64,000 nucleotides of DNA from Ectothiorhodospiraceae bacterium (GCA_020831845.1 JAFIFV010000097.1:1-64000); one strand, 5' to 3'. Shown: positions 34,438-45,388, numbered from the stretch's first letter. The notes: a model not told the origin generated them from the sequence alone. Numbers and translations: made by a program.

Positions 34438-35121
34438 ATGCTGATCTCGTACAGCAAGAATTTCCTGTTTGTGCATATTGCCAAGACAGGAGGCACCAGC
34501 GTGCGTGCGGCACTGCGCAAATACCGCTGGGGCGGCTGGTATTCGGTGCCGTTGTGGCTGGCCAGTGCGGCAAGCCAGATGACCAGTCCACGCCACAAGC
34601 TGGGCCTGAAATTTCCCCGTCATGCCAAGGCCATCGCCGCACTGGAGATGCTGCCGACAGAGGTCTATAACAACTTCTTCAAGTTCGTGGTGGTGCGCAA
34701 CCCCTGGGACCTCCAGGTCAGTTCCTACCACCACATCCGTCGGGAGAAACCCCAGGTGCTGGAAGGCGTGAAAACCTTCGAGGATTTCCTCAAGCGCAAG
34801 TTCGACCCGGAGCGGCCGTTCGACTACATGCTGGATATTTCCGCGGAACGCCAGCACGAGTACATTGTGGACCTCCAGGGGAACGTGATCGTGGATTTCA
34901 TCGGCCGCTACGAGAACCTGCAGGCGGATTTCGACGCCATCTGCCAACGCATCGGTGTCGCGCGCATCGCTCTGCCTCACCTGCGCAAGGCCAACGATCG
35001 CAAGGACTATCGCGACTACTACAGCGATGCGCTGGCTGAACTGGTGGCGGATCATTACCGGAGGGACCTGGACATACTCGGCTACCGTTTCGACCCCGAG
35101 CCCGAGGAAAGGCAGCGCTGA
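34438..35121 (+). CDS. Sulfotransferase family 2 protein
   Basis: A 227-aa predicted sulfotransferase. Phosphosulfate loop AKTGGTS (15-21) and 3'-phosphate motif VVRNPWDLQVSSY (85-97); the later block FIGRYENLQADF is conserved too. GGAGGCGGG directly precedes the ATG. Its stop shares one base with the start of the double LPS-kinase gene, so the two are translationally coupled, which suggests that one glycan receives both sulfate and phosphate. Acceptor unknown. Confidence 0.86.
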   Translation: MLISYSKNFLFVHIAKTGGTSVRAALRKYRWGGWYSVPLWLASAASQMTSPRHKLGLKFPRHAKAIAALEMLPTEVYNNFFKFVVVRNPWDLQVSSYHHIRREKPQVLEGVKTFEDFLKRKFDPERPFDYMLDISAERQHEYIVDLQGNVIVDFIGRYENLQADFDAICQRIGVARIALPHLRKANDRKDYRDYYSDALAELVADHYRRDLDILGYRFDPEPEERQR

Positions 35122-36620
35122 TGGAAGCCCTTTTGCTGGTAATAGGCAGCGTGCACTGGCTGGACGACATCTGGCTCGCCATCTCCTTCCTTGCAGGCGC
35201 CCGCTCGCCGGGCCTGGCACAGCGGGAGTTCCGGCTGCGCAATGGCGCCGTGCTGCGCACCGGTGAGGAAATCCAGCGCTTCGCCGGCAAACGGGTCGTC
35301 ACCCATGGCTGGCTGGACGGCCGGCGCGTGGTCGCCAAGTTCTATCTGGGCGCCTTCGGCCAGTGGTGGGAGTGGTATCGCGGCGTGCGCGGCGCCCGCG
35401 CCTTCCTCGCCGCCGGTGTTCCGGCCCCGGCTGTTCACTACGCCGGCTACCTGTCGGCGGTTCCGGCTTGGCTGACCGTGATGGATCATGTGGACGTGGA
35501 CGAACCGTGGCCCCCGGAAGGCGATGCCATGCCGGAGGAAATCCACTTCCGGTTGCTGGCCACCATGGCCGAGCTGCACGCCCGCGGTATTCAGCAGAAC
35601 GACCTGAACGCGAAGAACTTCCTGCCCAGCAGCGGCCGCCTGTTCGCCATCGACGGCGACCGCGCCAGACGGTATGGCACCGCGTTGAGCAGGCGCAGAG
35701 CGCTTGCCAACCTGGTGCGCTTCTATGGTGGCAAGACGGCGTTTCCGGAAGCAGCGGTCATCGCAGGATACCGCTATTACTGCGAACAACGTCAGTGGGC
35801 CTGGAACGAGGTAGACGAGCAGCAGTTCCTGGCCAGCGTGCGCCTGGCCAGGCGTGCTACCGCGGAGCGCGTTGCCGCCCGTTCGCGGCGCGGATGGAAG
35901 CACTTCAGCCTGAAACGGACAGACCAGCGGCGCAGCATCGTTGACCGGCGCGTGCTTCCCACCGACACCCAGTGGGACCGGCTTCTGCCAACGACGGTAA
36001 CGGAGCAGACCGGTCACATCGCCAAGGCGGGGGAGATACCGCTGCGGATACGCCGCCTGGCCGGCGAGACACTGGGCATCGGGCTGTCGCCCCTGGTACT
36101 GGGCTCACGGCCGATGCGGGCCTGGACCACGTCCATACTGCTTCGCCGACTGCGGCTGCCGGTGGAACGACCGGTCGCCGTGGTGGAACAACGGCTTGGT
36201 CTGTTGCGGCATGAGGGGTACCTGCTACAGCAGGCAAACCCCCAGGCCATACCCGCCATTGCAGCGTTCGCCATGCTGCCTCCGGCGGCCCGGGCGGATC
36301 TCATCAAGCAGATCGTGAGCCTGGCCCAGCGGCTGCACGCGCTGCGACTCACCCATGACAACTTCCAGCTCGGGGCGTTGATCGTGGACCGGGGACGCGT
36401 ACTGCTGCTGGATGTGGAAGGCGTGCGGCGTTATCCCGCCTGGCTGCCCGGCTTCAACGCGGTGTGGAGGCGCGACATGACGCCGATGGTGAACCAGTTG
36501 CTGGAACTCGGCGAGGGAGCGGACGGGGTATCGGAGGCATTCGCGCTGCCGCGAGCGGCAATCAGCGCTCGCGACGGCTCAGACGAATCAGTTCCTCGTC
36601 GTTCGGATCGAAATTCCTGA
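35121..36620 (+). CDS. Double-domain LPS kinase-like protein
   Basis: A 499-aa protein with two WaaP/KdkA-type kinase-like halves. The first (about 35-255) has QNDLNAKNF with Asp161 and Asn166, and FAIDGD with Asp178, so it looks active. The second (about 295-460) has THDNFQLGA with Asp413 but Gly in place of the metal-binding Asn, and LLLDVEG with Asp431, so it may be weak or a pseudokinase. The N-terminus has a short hydrophobic stretch. The gene overlaps the upstream sulfotransferase by 1 nt; its last 59 bp overlap the convergent zinc-finger gene. Phosphorylation of core heptose or Kdo is the likely role. Confidence 0.75.
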   Translation: MEALLLVIGSVHWLDDIWLAISFLAGARSPGLAQREFRLRNGAVLRTGEEIQRFAGKRVVTHGWLDGRRVVAKFYLGAFGQWWEWYRGVRGARAFLAAGVPAPAVHYAGYLSAVPAWLTVMDHVDVDEPWPPEGDAMPEEIHFRLLATMAELHARGIQQNDLNAKNFLPSSGRLFAIDGDRARRYGTALSRRRALANLVRFYGGKTAFPEAAVIAGYRYYCEQRQWAWNEVDEQQFLASVRLARRATAERVAARSRRGWKHFSLKRTDQRRSIVDRRVLPTDTQWDRLLPTTVTEQTGHIAKAGEIPLRIRRLAGETLGIGLSPLVLGSRPMRAWTTSILLRRLRLPVERPVAVVEQRLGLLRHEGYLLQQANPQAIPAIAAFAMLPPAARADLIKQIVSLAQRLHALRLTHDNFQLGALIVDRGRVLLLDVEGVRRYPAWLPGFNAVWRRDMTPMVNQLLELGEGADGVSEAFALPRAAISARDGSDESVPRRSDRNS

Positions 36621-36819
36621 TCGTGTACTGCGCGCCGCAGTAGGGGCACTTGGCCTCACCGGTCTTGTGGATCGCCAGATACACTCTGGGGTGCGAGTTC
36701 CACAGGTACATGCCGGGCATGGGGCAGGCCAACGGCAGGTCCGTCTTGTCGATCTCGTAGCGGTTGGCCGCGTTGGGCTGGATCATATCCTGTCGGTCAT
36801 GCGTCTGCGGATCGGGCAC
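36562..36819 (-). CDS. CHCC-type zinc-finger domain protein
   Basis: An 85-aa small protein. CPMPGMYLWNSHPRVYL followed by KCPYCGAQY forms the C-H-C-C zinc-finger pattern (zf-CHCC, related to the NDUFS6 C-terminus). Start is GTG at 36819 with AAGGAG upstream. It lies about 60 bp after ilvE on the same strand, a neighbourhood common in Gammaproteobacteria. Its exact role is not established. The 3' end overlaps the convergent kinase gene. Confidence 0.85.
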   Translation of the reverse strand: MPDPQTHDRQDMIQPNAANRYEIDKTDLPLACPMPGMYLWNSHPRVYLAIHKTGEAKCPYCGAQYTIRNFDPNDEELIRLSRRER

Positions 36820-36882
36820 GGCGATAACTCCTTGGTCCCTGCATACTGCAGGCGGCGTCGCTGTTGACGGCCGCCGTCTGGA

Positions 36883-37803
36883 TTATACGAAACTGAGCCA
36901 CTCCGGGAATGCTTCCCGGCGGCCTTCCACCTGGTCGAAGTACATCTGCTGCAAGCGCTCGGTAATCGTGCCCCGGCTGCCGTTGCCGATCACGCGGCCA
37001 TCCAGTTCGCGGATCGGCGTGACTTCCGCCGCAGTGCCGGTGAAGAACGCTTCGTCGGCAGTGTAGACCTCGTCCCGGGTAATCCTCTTCTCACGGACCG
37101 GCAGGCCGATCTCGGCAGCCAGGTGCATGACGGTGTCCCGGGTAATGCCTTCCAGTGCGGAGGTCAGTTCCGGTGTGTACAGCACGCCGTTGCGCACCAT
37201 GAAGAAGTTCTCCCCGGACCCTTCGCAGACGAAACCGTCCACGTCCAGCAGGAGCGCCTCGTCGTAGCCGCAGTCCTCGGCTTCCTTCAGCGCCATCATG
37301 GAATTCATGTAGTTGCCGTTGGCCTTGGCGCGGCACATGGTAACGTTGACATGGTGGCGGGAGAACGAGGAGGTCTTCACGCGGATACCACGCTGCATGT
37401 TCTCGGCGCCCAGGTAGGCGCCCCACTCCCAGGCGGCGACCAGGAAATGCACCTGCAGATTGTGCGCATGCAGCCCCATGCCCTCGGAGCCGTAGAAGCC
37501 CATCGGACGGATATAGGCGCTCTGCAGGTTGTTGCGGCGCAAACATTCAAGGATGGCTTCGTTCACCTGGTCCGGCGTGTAGGGCAGGCGCATGCCCAGG
37601 ATCTTGGCCGAATTGAACAGTCGATCCGTATGCTCGCGCAGGCGGAAAACAGCCGTGCCGCGCTCGGTGGAGTAGGCGCGTATGCCCTCGAAAACGCCCA
37701 TGCCGTAATGCAGGGTATGGGTGAGCACATGCACCTTGGCATCACGCCAGGCCCGGAATTCACCGTCCAGCCAGATCAGGCCATCGCGGTCATCCATCGT
37801 CAT
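36883..37803 (-). CDS. ilvE: Branched-chain amino acid aminotransferase
   Basis: A 306-aa PLP class-IV aminotransferase that makes Val, Leu and Ile from their 2-oxo acids with glutamate. The N-terminal LTHTLHYGMGVFEGIRAY, the presumed Schiff-base Lys in CRAKANGNYMNS, EGSGENFF, and the phosphate-binding GITRDTVM and GTAAEVTP segments are typical. GGAG precedes ATG 37803. It follows glnE with a 50-bp gap, the same order as in Pseudomonas, where the LPS core locus also lies next door. Confidence 0.96.
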   Translation of the reverse strand: MTMDDRDGLIWLDGEFRAWRDAKVHVLTHTLHYGMGVFEGIRAYSTERGTAVFRLREHTDRLFNSAKILGMRLPYTPDQVNEAILECLRRNNLQSAYIRPMGFYGSEGMGLHAHNLQVHFLVAAWEWGAYLGAENMQRGIRVKTSSFSRHHVNVTMCRAKANGNYMNSMMALKEAEDCGYDEALLLDVDGFVCEGSGENFFMVRNGVLYTPELTSALEGITRDTVMHLAAEIGLPVREKRITRDEVYTADEAFFTGTAAEVTPIRELDGRVIGNGSRGTITERLQQMYFDQVEGRREAFPEWLSFV

Positions 37804-37853
37804 CGAGCCGTCTCCTCAAGAATCGCCTGTCACGGCCGCTGGGGGCCGGACCA

Positions 37854-40766
37854 TTAATTGGGTTCGTCGTCTTCCATCAGGCGCTGCCAGAGCTCTACCA
37901 CCGGCTGCCGCAGTTCCGCCACGTCGTCGACGGGCACGACCGCCGGCTGCTCCTGCAACGTGGCGCGGTGGACCCGGGTTCTGTAGGCCCGATAGGCATC
38001 GGCCAGGAACTGCGCCTGCTCTCCGCTCAGCCAGCCGGTCTGACTGAACTCGGCCAGCAGGCGGATGTTGTCCGTGTATCGCAGCAGGCTGGGTGCCTCG
38101 TGGGCGCCTGAAAGAACGCCATATTGCACCATAAATTCGATGTCCGCGATACCGCCGCGATCCTGTTTCAGGTTGAAAAGCGCCGGATCGCGTCCGCCCT
38201 TTTCACCCCGCATGCGCTCCCGCATGGCGCGCACGTCCTCACGCAAGGTCTCGGCATCACGCTGGCGGGACAGCACTTCGCGGCGTATGCGATCGAAGCC
38301 CTCGCGCAAGCGTGAACTTCCGGTCACGAAACGCGCACGCACCAGTGCCTGGTGCTCCCAGGTCCAGGCCTTTTCACGCTGGTACTCGGCATAGGCTTCC
38401 AGTGATGTGGCCAGCAAGCCGGCACGACCGCTGGGACGCAGCCGGGTATCCACTTCGTAGAGCACGCCGCCGGCCATCGTGGCACCGAGAATGTGGATGA
38501 TGCGCTGGGCCAGGCGGGCAAAGAACACGTGGTTGTCCACCGGTCGGTCACCATCGGTGCCCAACTGCCTGCCTTCCCCTTCGTGCACGAAAACCAGGTC
38601 GAGATCGGAGCCGTAACCCAGCTCCAGGCCACCCAGCTTGCCGTAGCCGATAATGCCGAAACCGGTTTCCCGCTGCTCGCCGTCCACTTCGCTGCGGGGT
38701 TTGCCGTGTCGGGCCTCCAGATGCCGCCAGGCCAGCCCCACCACGCGCTCCAGCACCACCTCGGCGACATCCGTCAGGTAGTCGCTTACCACCATCAGCG
38801 GCGTTACCCCGGAGACATCCGCTGCCGCCACCCGCAGCGTGTTGGCCTGCTTGAACTGGCGCAGCACTTCCATCTGCTGCTCCAGGTCGTCTTCCGGATT
38901 GGCATCCAGCCGCTCCGCCAGCTCCTGCTCCAGCGCACTGCGTTTCAGCGGGGCGTACAGCGTGCGCGGATCCAGCAGTTCGTCCAGCAGTACGGGATAA
39001 CGCGATAGATGGCGGGCAATCCAGGGGCTGGCGGAGCAGAGTTTCACCAATTGCGACAACGCCATCGGGTGCTCGACCAGCAGGGCGATATACACGGTTC
39101 TGTTGACGATGGCCTCAAGGAGATCCAGCACGCGTGCCAGCGTGGCATCAGGCTGGTCGGCAGCGGAGATCGCGCCCATCAGCAATGGCATGAGCCGATC
39201 CAGCCGGGTGCGGCCGTTGCTGCTCAGGGCACGGCAGTGGCTACCCTGGCGGAAGGCTATCAGCCGCTTGAGCACCTCGGCGCCATCACCGAACCCGTTT
39301 TTCTCCAGCAAGGCCTCGGCGCGTTCACCGGTAACGTCGTCGTGCCAGATATCGCCCAGTTGCGGGTCATCCCTCGGCTCGTGCGGCGCCTCGGCTTCCG
39401 CCTGCGGAGCGGCGAATACCTGATCAAAATGGTCGTGGACGCGGCGGCGCACATCCACCAGTCTCTCCTCGAAGTCCTGCCAGCGGTCGAACCCCATGGA
39501 AACAGCCAGCCTCAGCCGGTGCCTGGGATCGTCCGGCAGCGTATGGGTCTGCTTGTCCTCCATGGCCTGCAGGCGATTCTCGGTGCGGCGCAGGAAATCG
39601 TAGCCTTCCATCAGTTCTCGCACCGCATACCCGGGCAAGGCGTTGTGCTGCCCCAGGTATTCCAGCACCCGGAGGATGCTCCGCAACTGCAAGCCGCGTT
39701 CGCGGCCGCCGCGAATAAGCTGGAAGGCCTGGCCCACGAACTCGATCTCGCGAATCCCGCCCAGCCCCAGCTTGATGTTGTGCTCCATGCCCTTGCGTTC
39801 CACCTCCTTGGCGATCATCGCCTTCATGTCGCGGAGCTGCTCCAGGGCACCGTAGTCCAGGTAGCGGCGATAGATGAACGGGCGCAGCATGGCGAGCAAC
39901 TCGCCGCCGGCCTCCTGATCACCGGCCACGACCCGCGCCTTGATCATGGCGTAACGTTCCCACTCCCGGCCCTGACTTTCGTAGTAGGTTTCCAGCTGAT
40001 CGGTGGTCATCACCAGAGGGCCGGCGTCGCCGTAGGGGCGCAATCGCATGTCCACGCGGAACACGAATCCTTCCACGGTCTGCGCATCCAGCGCCCGGAT
40101 CAGCTTCTGGCCCAGGCGCGTGAAATACTGTTCGTTTGCCTGCCGCCGGTCTCCGTCAGTCTCGCCGGAGGCGGAAAAACCGAAAATAAGGTCGATATCG
40201 GAGGAATAGTTAAGCTCTCTCCCACCCAGCTTGCCCATGCCCAGCACATAGAAGCTTACCGGCTGACCGTCCGCGTCCCGTGGCACGCCATAACGGGCCC
40301 GCAGGACGCCGTCCAGATACCCCAACGCGCCGTCGATACAGGCGTCGGCCAGATCGGAGAGTTCGCGCAGTGTCTCTTCCAGTCCTGCCCAGCCGGCCAG
40401 GTCACGCCAGGCGATGCGCACCATTTCCCGGTTGCGGAAGCGCCGCAACGCCACCGCCAGCCCTTCCTCGTCTTCCACCCCGGCCAAGGCATCCTGCAGC
40501 CGACCGCCAAAGGCCTCTTCCGGGTAGGCCGTTTCCAGATCGCGGCTGTCCACGAGGTCCGACAACAGCTCAGGGCTTCGCAGGCAGGAGCGGGCAACGA
40601 AGGGGCTGCACGACCAGACCATGGGCAAGGACTGCAGAGCCAGGTCGCTGTCCGGCAACTCGGCAATCTGCAGATAGTCCGCGATCCAGTCCGAGGTCTG
40701 GCTGCGGAGGGTTTCCGGGAGACGCGACATGGCGCGGTCGATCAGATCGCGGGAGGATTCGCTCAC
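37854..40766 (-). CDS. glnE: Bifunctional glutamine-synthetase adenylyltransferase/deadenylase
   Basis: A 970-aa enzyme that attaches or removes AMP on glutamine synthetase in response to PII signals. Two nucleotidyltransferase domains are visible through G-S-D-x-D motifs: YSSDIDLIF in the N-terminal half (deadenylase) and YGSDLDLVF in the C-terminal half (adenylylase), each followed by helical regions. GTG 40766 with AGGAA nine bases upstream gives a length close to E. coli GlnE (946); an in-frame ATG at 40829 is less likely. Transcribed toward ilvE. Confidence 0.95.
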   Translation of the reverse strand: MSESSRDLIDRAMSRLPETLRSQTSDWIADYLQIAELPDSDLALQSLPMVWSCSPFVARSCLRSPELLSDLVDSRDLETAYPEEAFGGRLQDALAGVEDEEGLAVALRRFRNREMVRIAWRDLAGWAGLEETLRELSDLADACIDGALGYLDGVLRARYGVPRDADGQPVSFYVLGMGKLGGRELNYSSDIDLIFGFSASGETDGDRRQANEQYFTRLGQKLIRALDAQTVEGFVFRVDMRLRPYGDAGPLVMTTDQLETYYESQGREWERYAMIKARVVAGDQEAGGELLAMLRPFIYRRYLDYGALEQLRDMKAMIAKEVERKGMEHNIKLGLGGIREIEFVGQAFQLIRGGRERGLQLRSILRVLEYLGQHNALPGYAVRELMEGYDFLRRTENRLQAMEDKQTHTLPDDPRHRLRLAVSMGFDRWQDFEERLVDVRRRVHDHFDQVFAAPQAEAEAPHEPRDDPQLGDIWHDDVTGERAEALLEKNGFGDGAEVLKRLIAFRQGSHCRALSSNGRTRLDRLMPLLMGAISAADQPDATLARVLDLLEAIVNRTVYIALLVEHPMALSQLVKLCSASPWIARHLSRYPVLLDELLDPRTLYAPLKRSALEQELAERLDANPEDDLEQQMEVLRQFKQANTLRVAAADVSGVTPLMVVSDYLTDVAEVVLERVVGLAWRHLEARHGKPRSEVDGEQRETGFGIIGYGKLGGLELGYGSDLDLVFVHEGEGRQLGTDGDRPVDNHVFFARLAQRIIHILGATMAGGVLYEVDTRLRPSGRAGLLATSLEAYAEYQREKAWTWEHQALVRARFVTGSSRLREGFDRIRREVLSRQRDAETLREDVRAMRERMRGEKGGRDPALFNLKQDRGGIADIEFMVQYGVLSGAHEAPSLLRYTDNIRLLAEFSQTGWLSGEQAQFLADAYRAYRTRVHRATLQEQPAVVPVDDVAELRQPVVELWQRLMEDDEPN

Positions 40767-40870
40767 GGGCTGCCGTTCCTGTGATGCCGTACATGAATGC
40801 AGCCACATTACAGCCTGGAAGACCTTCACTCCAGCCGGAAGCGGCAGGAACAGCCGCCACAGGCGGACAC

Positions 40871-40898
40871 AAAAAAGCCCCGCCGGATGGCGGGGCTT
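40871..40898 (-). terminator. Rho-independent terminator after groEL
   Basis: A 10-bp perfect stem (AAGCCCCGCC at 40875-40884 and GGCGGGGCTT at 40889-40898) with a 4-base loop, followed on the minus strand by a run of T. It ends the groES-groEL transcript 23 bp after the groEL stop. Confidence 0.9.
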
Positions 40899-40920
40899 CG
40901 GGGCTCGAAAGCCGGGCGGC

Positions 40921-42585
<1,665 letters not shown>

Positions 42586-42616
42586 TCAAAGAAAAGCTTT
42601 TGGAAGCGAACCGGGC

Positions 42617-42907
42617 TCAGCCCTGGAACACCGCCATGATGTCGTCCTCGCGCATGACGAGGAGGTCCTCGCCATCCACCTTCACCTCGGTGCCGGCATA
42701 TTTGCCGAACAGCACCTTGTCACCGACCTTCACGTCCAGCGGCTGGACCTCGCCCTTGTCGTTGGACTTGCCCTTGCCGACAGCCATGACTTCGCCACGG
42801 ATGGGCTTTTCGGTGGCGCTGTCCGGAATGACGATGCCGCCCGGGGTGGTGCGCTCTTCTTCCATACGCTTGATGATCACACGATCATGCAACGGACGAA
42901 TGTTCAT
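42617..42907 (-). CDS. groES: Co-chaperonin GroES (10 kDa)
   Basis: A 96-aa co-chaperonin with the family start [10 protein letters not shown], a mobile loop ([12 protein letters not shown], about residues 16-27) that binds GroEL, and the C-terminal [12 protein letters not shown] strand. ATG 42907 has GGAGAAAGG close before it; an in-frame ATG ten codons upstream is not the family start. First gene of the groESL operon. Confidence 0.98.
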   Translation of the reverse strand: MNIRPLHDRVIIKRMEEERTTPGGIVIPDSATEKPIRGEVMAVGKGKSNDKGEVQPLDVKVGDKVLFGKYAGTEVKVDGEDLLVMREDDIMAVFQG

Positions 42908-42962
42908 CTGGCCTTTCTCCTGAAGCGGTTGAAGCAATCGAATGTAAGCCTCGGGGCTGCTG

Positions 42963-42989
42963 TTAGCACTCGCCCCTGGTGAGTGCTAA
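42963..42989. promoter_or_regulatory. CIRCE operator (HrcA binding site) of groESL
   Basis: TTAGCACTC and GAGTGCTAA separated by exactly 9 bp, a perfect match to the CIRCE consensus. It lies 56 bp before groES and overlaps the -10 of the promoter, as expected for HrcA repression. Confidence 0.97.
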
Positions 42990-43016
42990 TAATAATCGTC
43001 GACCCACGGGAGTCAA
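42989..43016 (-). promoter_or_regulatory. Sigma-70 promoter of groESL
   Basis: On the minus strand TTGACT (43016-43011) and TATTAT (42994-42989) are separated by 16 bp. The -10 abuts the CIRCE element, so HrcA bound there would block it. Confidence 0.7.
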
Positions 43017-43151
43017 GCGGCTTTCGATGACGCGAACGCTGCCTGCCGGAAGTCACACCGACCCGCAAACCTGACGGCCCCTGCGCTGCGGGCGATGTGG
43101 GGCTTCGACTGGTACAATTCAAGCGGATTCACCCTGCGGGAGGCGAAAGAG

Positions 43152-43484
43152 ATGGACGCGGAGCACCTGGTCGGGCTCAGTACTTGCCCCAACATGACGC
43201 TGGCCAAGGAAATCGCCGATACTCTGGTGGAGGATGGGCATGCCGCCTGCGTGAACATCATCCCGGGGTTGACCTCGGTCTACCGCTGGAAGGGCGAAAC
43301 CCATCACGACCAGGAGATCCTGCTGGTGATCAAGACGACCCGCGGGGCCTGGAAGCGGATGGAGGCCACGGTGCTGCGCTTGCACACCGAAGAACTCCCG
43401 GAGATTATTGCGGTCCCTGTCAGCGGTGGTCTCTCGGATTACCTGGCATGGGTCACCTATCAGACCTCGCTGGAAGACAACTGA
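43152..43484 (+). CDS. cutA: CutA1 divalent-cation tolerance protein
   Basis: A 110-aa trimeric CutA1-family protein: STCPNxxxAxxIAxxLVExxxAACVN near the N-terminus, SVYRWKG, and LLVIKTT. GGGAGG lies before ATG 43152; an in-frame upstream ATG (43095) would add unrelated residues. The neighbouring dsbD is a known cutA-locus partner in E. coli (cutA2 is dsbD). Its role in metal tolerance is debated. Confidence 0.93.
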   Translation: MDAEHLVGLSTCPNMTLAKEIADTLVEDGHAACVNIIPGLTSVYRWKGETHHDQEILLVIKTTRGAWKRMEATVLRLHTEELPEIIAVPVSGGLSDYLAWVTYQTSLEDN

Positions 43485-43507
43485 ACCGGATTACTGGCCT
43501 GACAACG

Positions 43508-45322
43508 ATGCCGCGCCCCTCACGATTACTGCTCGCCTTGCTGATCACCGCCCTGGTGGCATGCCTGCTGCCGTCGGCCGCCATGGCCCAATCCCAGGGC
43601 GGGATGTGGTCGCGGCTGACCGGCAACGGCGACGGGCTACTGGATCCTGAGCAGGCCTTCCCCTTCACCGTGGAACAGGTGGCCGAGGACGTCATCGTCG
43701 CTCGTTGGGAAACAGCCGACGATTACTATCTCTATCGCGATCGCCTGGACTTCCGCATCCAGGGCAACGAGATCGTCGGCTACGAACTCCCCGACGGCAT
43801 CAAGACCGACGACCCGACATTCGGGATCATGGAGGTCTACTACAACACGCTGGAGGTCTATATCCAGCTGGCGGAACCGGTTGCCGCGGGCCAGGTGCTG
43901 ACAGCGGACTTCCAGGGCTGCTCCGACACCGGCGTCTGCTATCCGCCGATGAATGCCAGCCTGGACCTGGGCGGTGGCACCGTCAGCGCCGGCTTTGCCG
44001 GCGGCGGCGCGGGCGGCGGCGGACCACCCCCCGGCGCCGGTGGCCTGACGGACCTGGACGCCCTGCTCGCGGGCAGCAATGTGGGCGTGATGCTGCTGGG
44101 TTTCCTGCTGGCCGGCATACTCCTGGCCTTCACCGCCTGCCTGTACCCGCTGATCCCCATACTCTCCGGCCTTATCGCGGGTGACAGCCGCCGTTCGGGC
44201 TGGCGTGCATTCTGGCTCTCCATGGTTTTCGTTCAGGCCACCGCGGTGACCTACGCACTGGCCGGGGCGGCCGCCGGCCTCACCGGCTCGGCGATACAGG
44301 CCGACCTGCAGAGCCCCTGGGTGCTGGGCGCCTTCGCCGCGGTGTTCGTGGCGCTGGCCCTGTCCATGTTCGGGCTCTACAGCATCCAGCTTCCAGCAGG
44401 GCTGCAGACCCGGCTGGACAACCTGTCACGTAACCAGCGAGGCGGCACGTTCGTGGGTGCCGCGGTGATGGGGGCGCTCTCCGCCCTGATCGTTGGTGCC
44501 TGCTCCGGCCCCGCCCTGATCGCGGCACTGGTCTTCATCAGCAACACCGGCGACGCCGCCCTGGGCGGCGCAGCCCTGTACGTGATGGCACTGGGCATGG
44601 GGCTGCCGCTGCTGGTCATCGGCACCGCCGCCGGCCGTTGGTTACCGCGATCCGGTCCCTGGATGGTCAAGGCGCGGCAGGCGTTCGGCTTCCTGTTCCT
44701 GGCCGTGGCCATATGGATGCTGGACCGCTTCCTTCCGGGGCCGGTTATCCTGGCCCTGTGGGCCGCCTGGCTGGGGGGTATTGCCGTCTGGATGGGCCTG
44801 CTGGACCGTGGGCAGCCGATCACGCGCCTGCTGCGCATGCGGCAGCTCGCCTCGCTGGCACTGGTGGGCTGGGGCCTGGTCCTGCTGACCGGCGCCGCCG
44901 CCGGCGGCAGCAGCTTCTGGCAGCCGTTGGCACCCCTTGCCGACAGCGGCACCCCAAGGCCCGCGGTGGAATGGCAGAGCGTTTCCTCGGTGGAGGAGCT
45001 GGACGTTGCTCTGCAGCAGGCCTCCTCGCGGGGCCAGACGGCACTGGTGGATGTCTATGCGGACTGGTGCGTCTACTGCGTCCAGCTTGAAGACCGCACT
45101 TTTGCCGACCCGGCGGTTGTGGACTCGCTGCGCGACACCGTCACGCTCAAGGTCGACGTGACACGCATGACCAGCTCGGATCGCCAGTTACTCTCGCAAC
45201 TGGACGTCTTCCTGCCGCCGGCGGTGATATTCTACGGCCCCGACGGGAAGGAACGTCGTGAGCAACGCCTGGTGGGCTTCGCGGGCCCCGACGAGTTCCT
45301 GCAACGGCTTGGCGCCCTGTAG
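43508..45322 (+). CDS. dsbD: Thiol:disulfide interchange protein DsbD
   Basis: A 604-aa three-domain membrane protein that carries electrons from cytoplasmic thioredoxin to periplasmic thiols. Signal peptide (1-27, ends AMA-QS); N-terminal periplasmic domain with the redox cysteines in CSDTGVCYPP; eight-helix middle domain with CLYPLIPI and GACSGPAL carrying the conserved membrane cysteines; C-terminal thioredoxin domain with DWCVYC. A Gly-rich linker follows the first domain. Start 43508 places the signal peptide correctly. Adjacent to cutA and a TlpA-like gene. Confidence 0.96.
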   Translation: MPRPSRLLLALLITALVACLLPSAAMAQSQGGMWSRLTGNGDGLLDPEQAFPFTVEQVAEDVIVARWETADDYYLYRDRLDFRIQGNEIVGYELPDGIKTDDPTFGIMEVYYNTLEVYIQLAEPVAAGQVLTADFQGCSDTGVCYPPMNASLDLGGGTVSAGFAGGGAGGGGPPPGAGGLTDLDALLAGSNVGVMLLGFLLAGILLAFTACLYPLIPILSGLIAGDSRRSGWRAFWLSMVFVQATAVTYALAGAAAGLTGSAIQADLQSPWVLGAFAAVFVALALSMFGLYSIQLPAGLQTRLDNLSRNQRGGTFVGAAVMGALSALIVGACSGPALIAALVFISNTGDAALGGAALYVMALGMGLPLLVIGTAAGRWLPRSGPWMVKARQAFGFLFLAVAIWMLDRFLPGPVILALWAAWLGGIAVWMGLLDRGQPITRLLRMRQLASLALVGWGLVLLTGAAAGGSSFWQPLAPLADSGTPRPAVEWQSVSSVEELDVALQQASSRGQTALVDVYADWCVYCVQLEDRTFADPAVVDSLRDTVTLKVDVTRMTSSDRQLLSQLDVFLPPAVIFYGPDGKERREQRLVGFAGPDEFLQRLGAL

Positions 45323-45388
45323 CCGCAGGCCCCGGACCGCCCCGGGGCACCACTGACACATTGACTGGATACGGTTTCGAGACTCCGC

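Noticed and set aside
39009..40784. Long open frame antisense to glnE (591 codons)
   Set aside because: Antisense to a well-supported gene; His/Gln/Val-rich composition is an artefact of GC-rich codon use.
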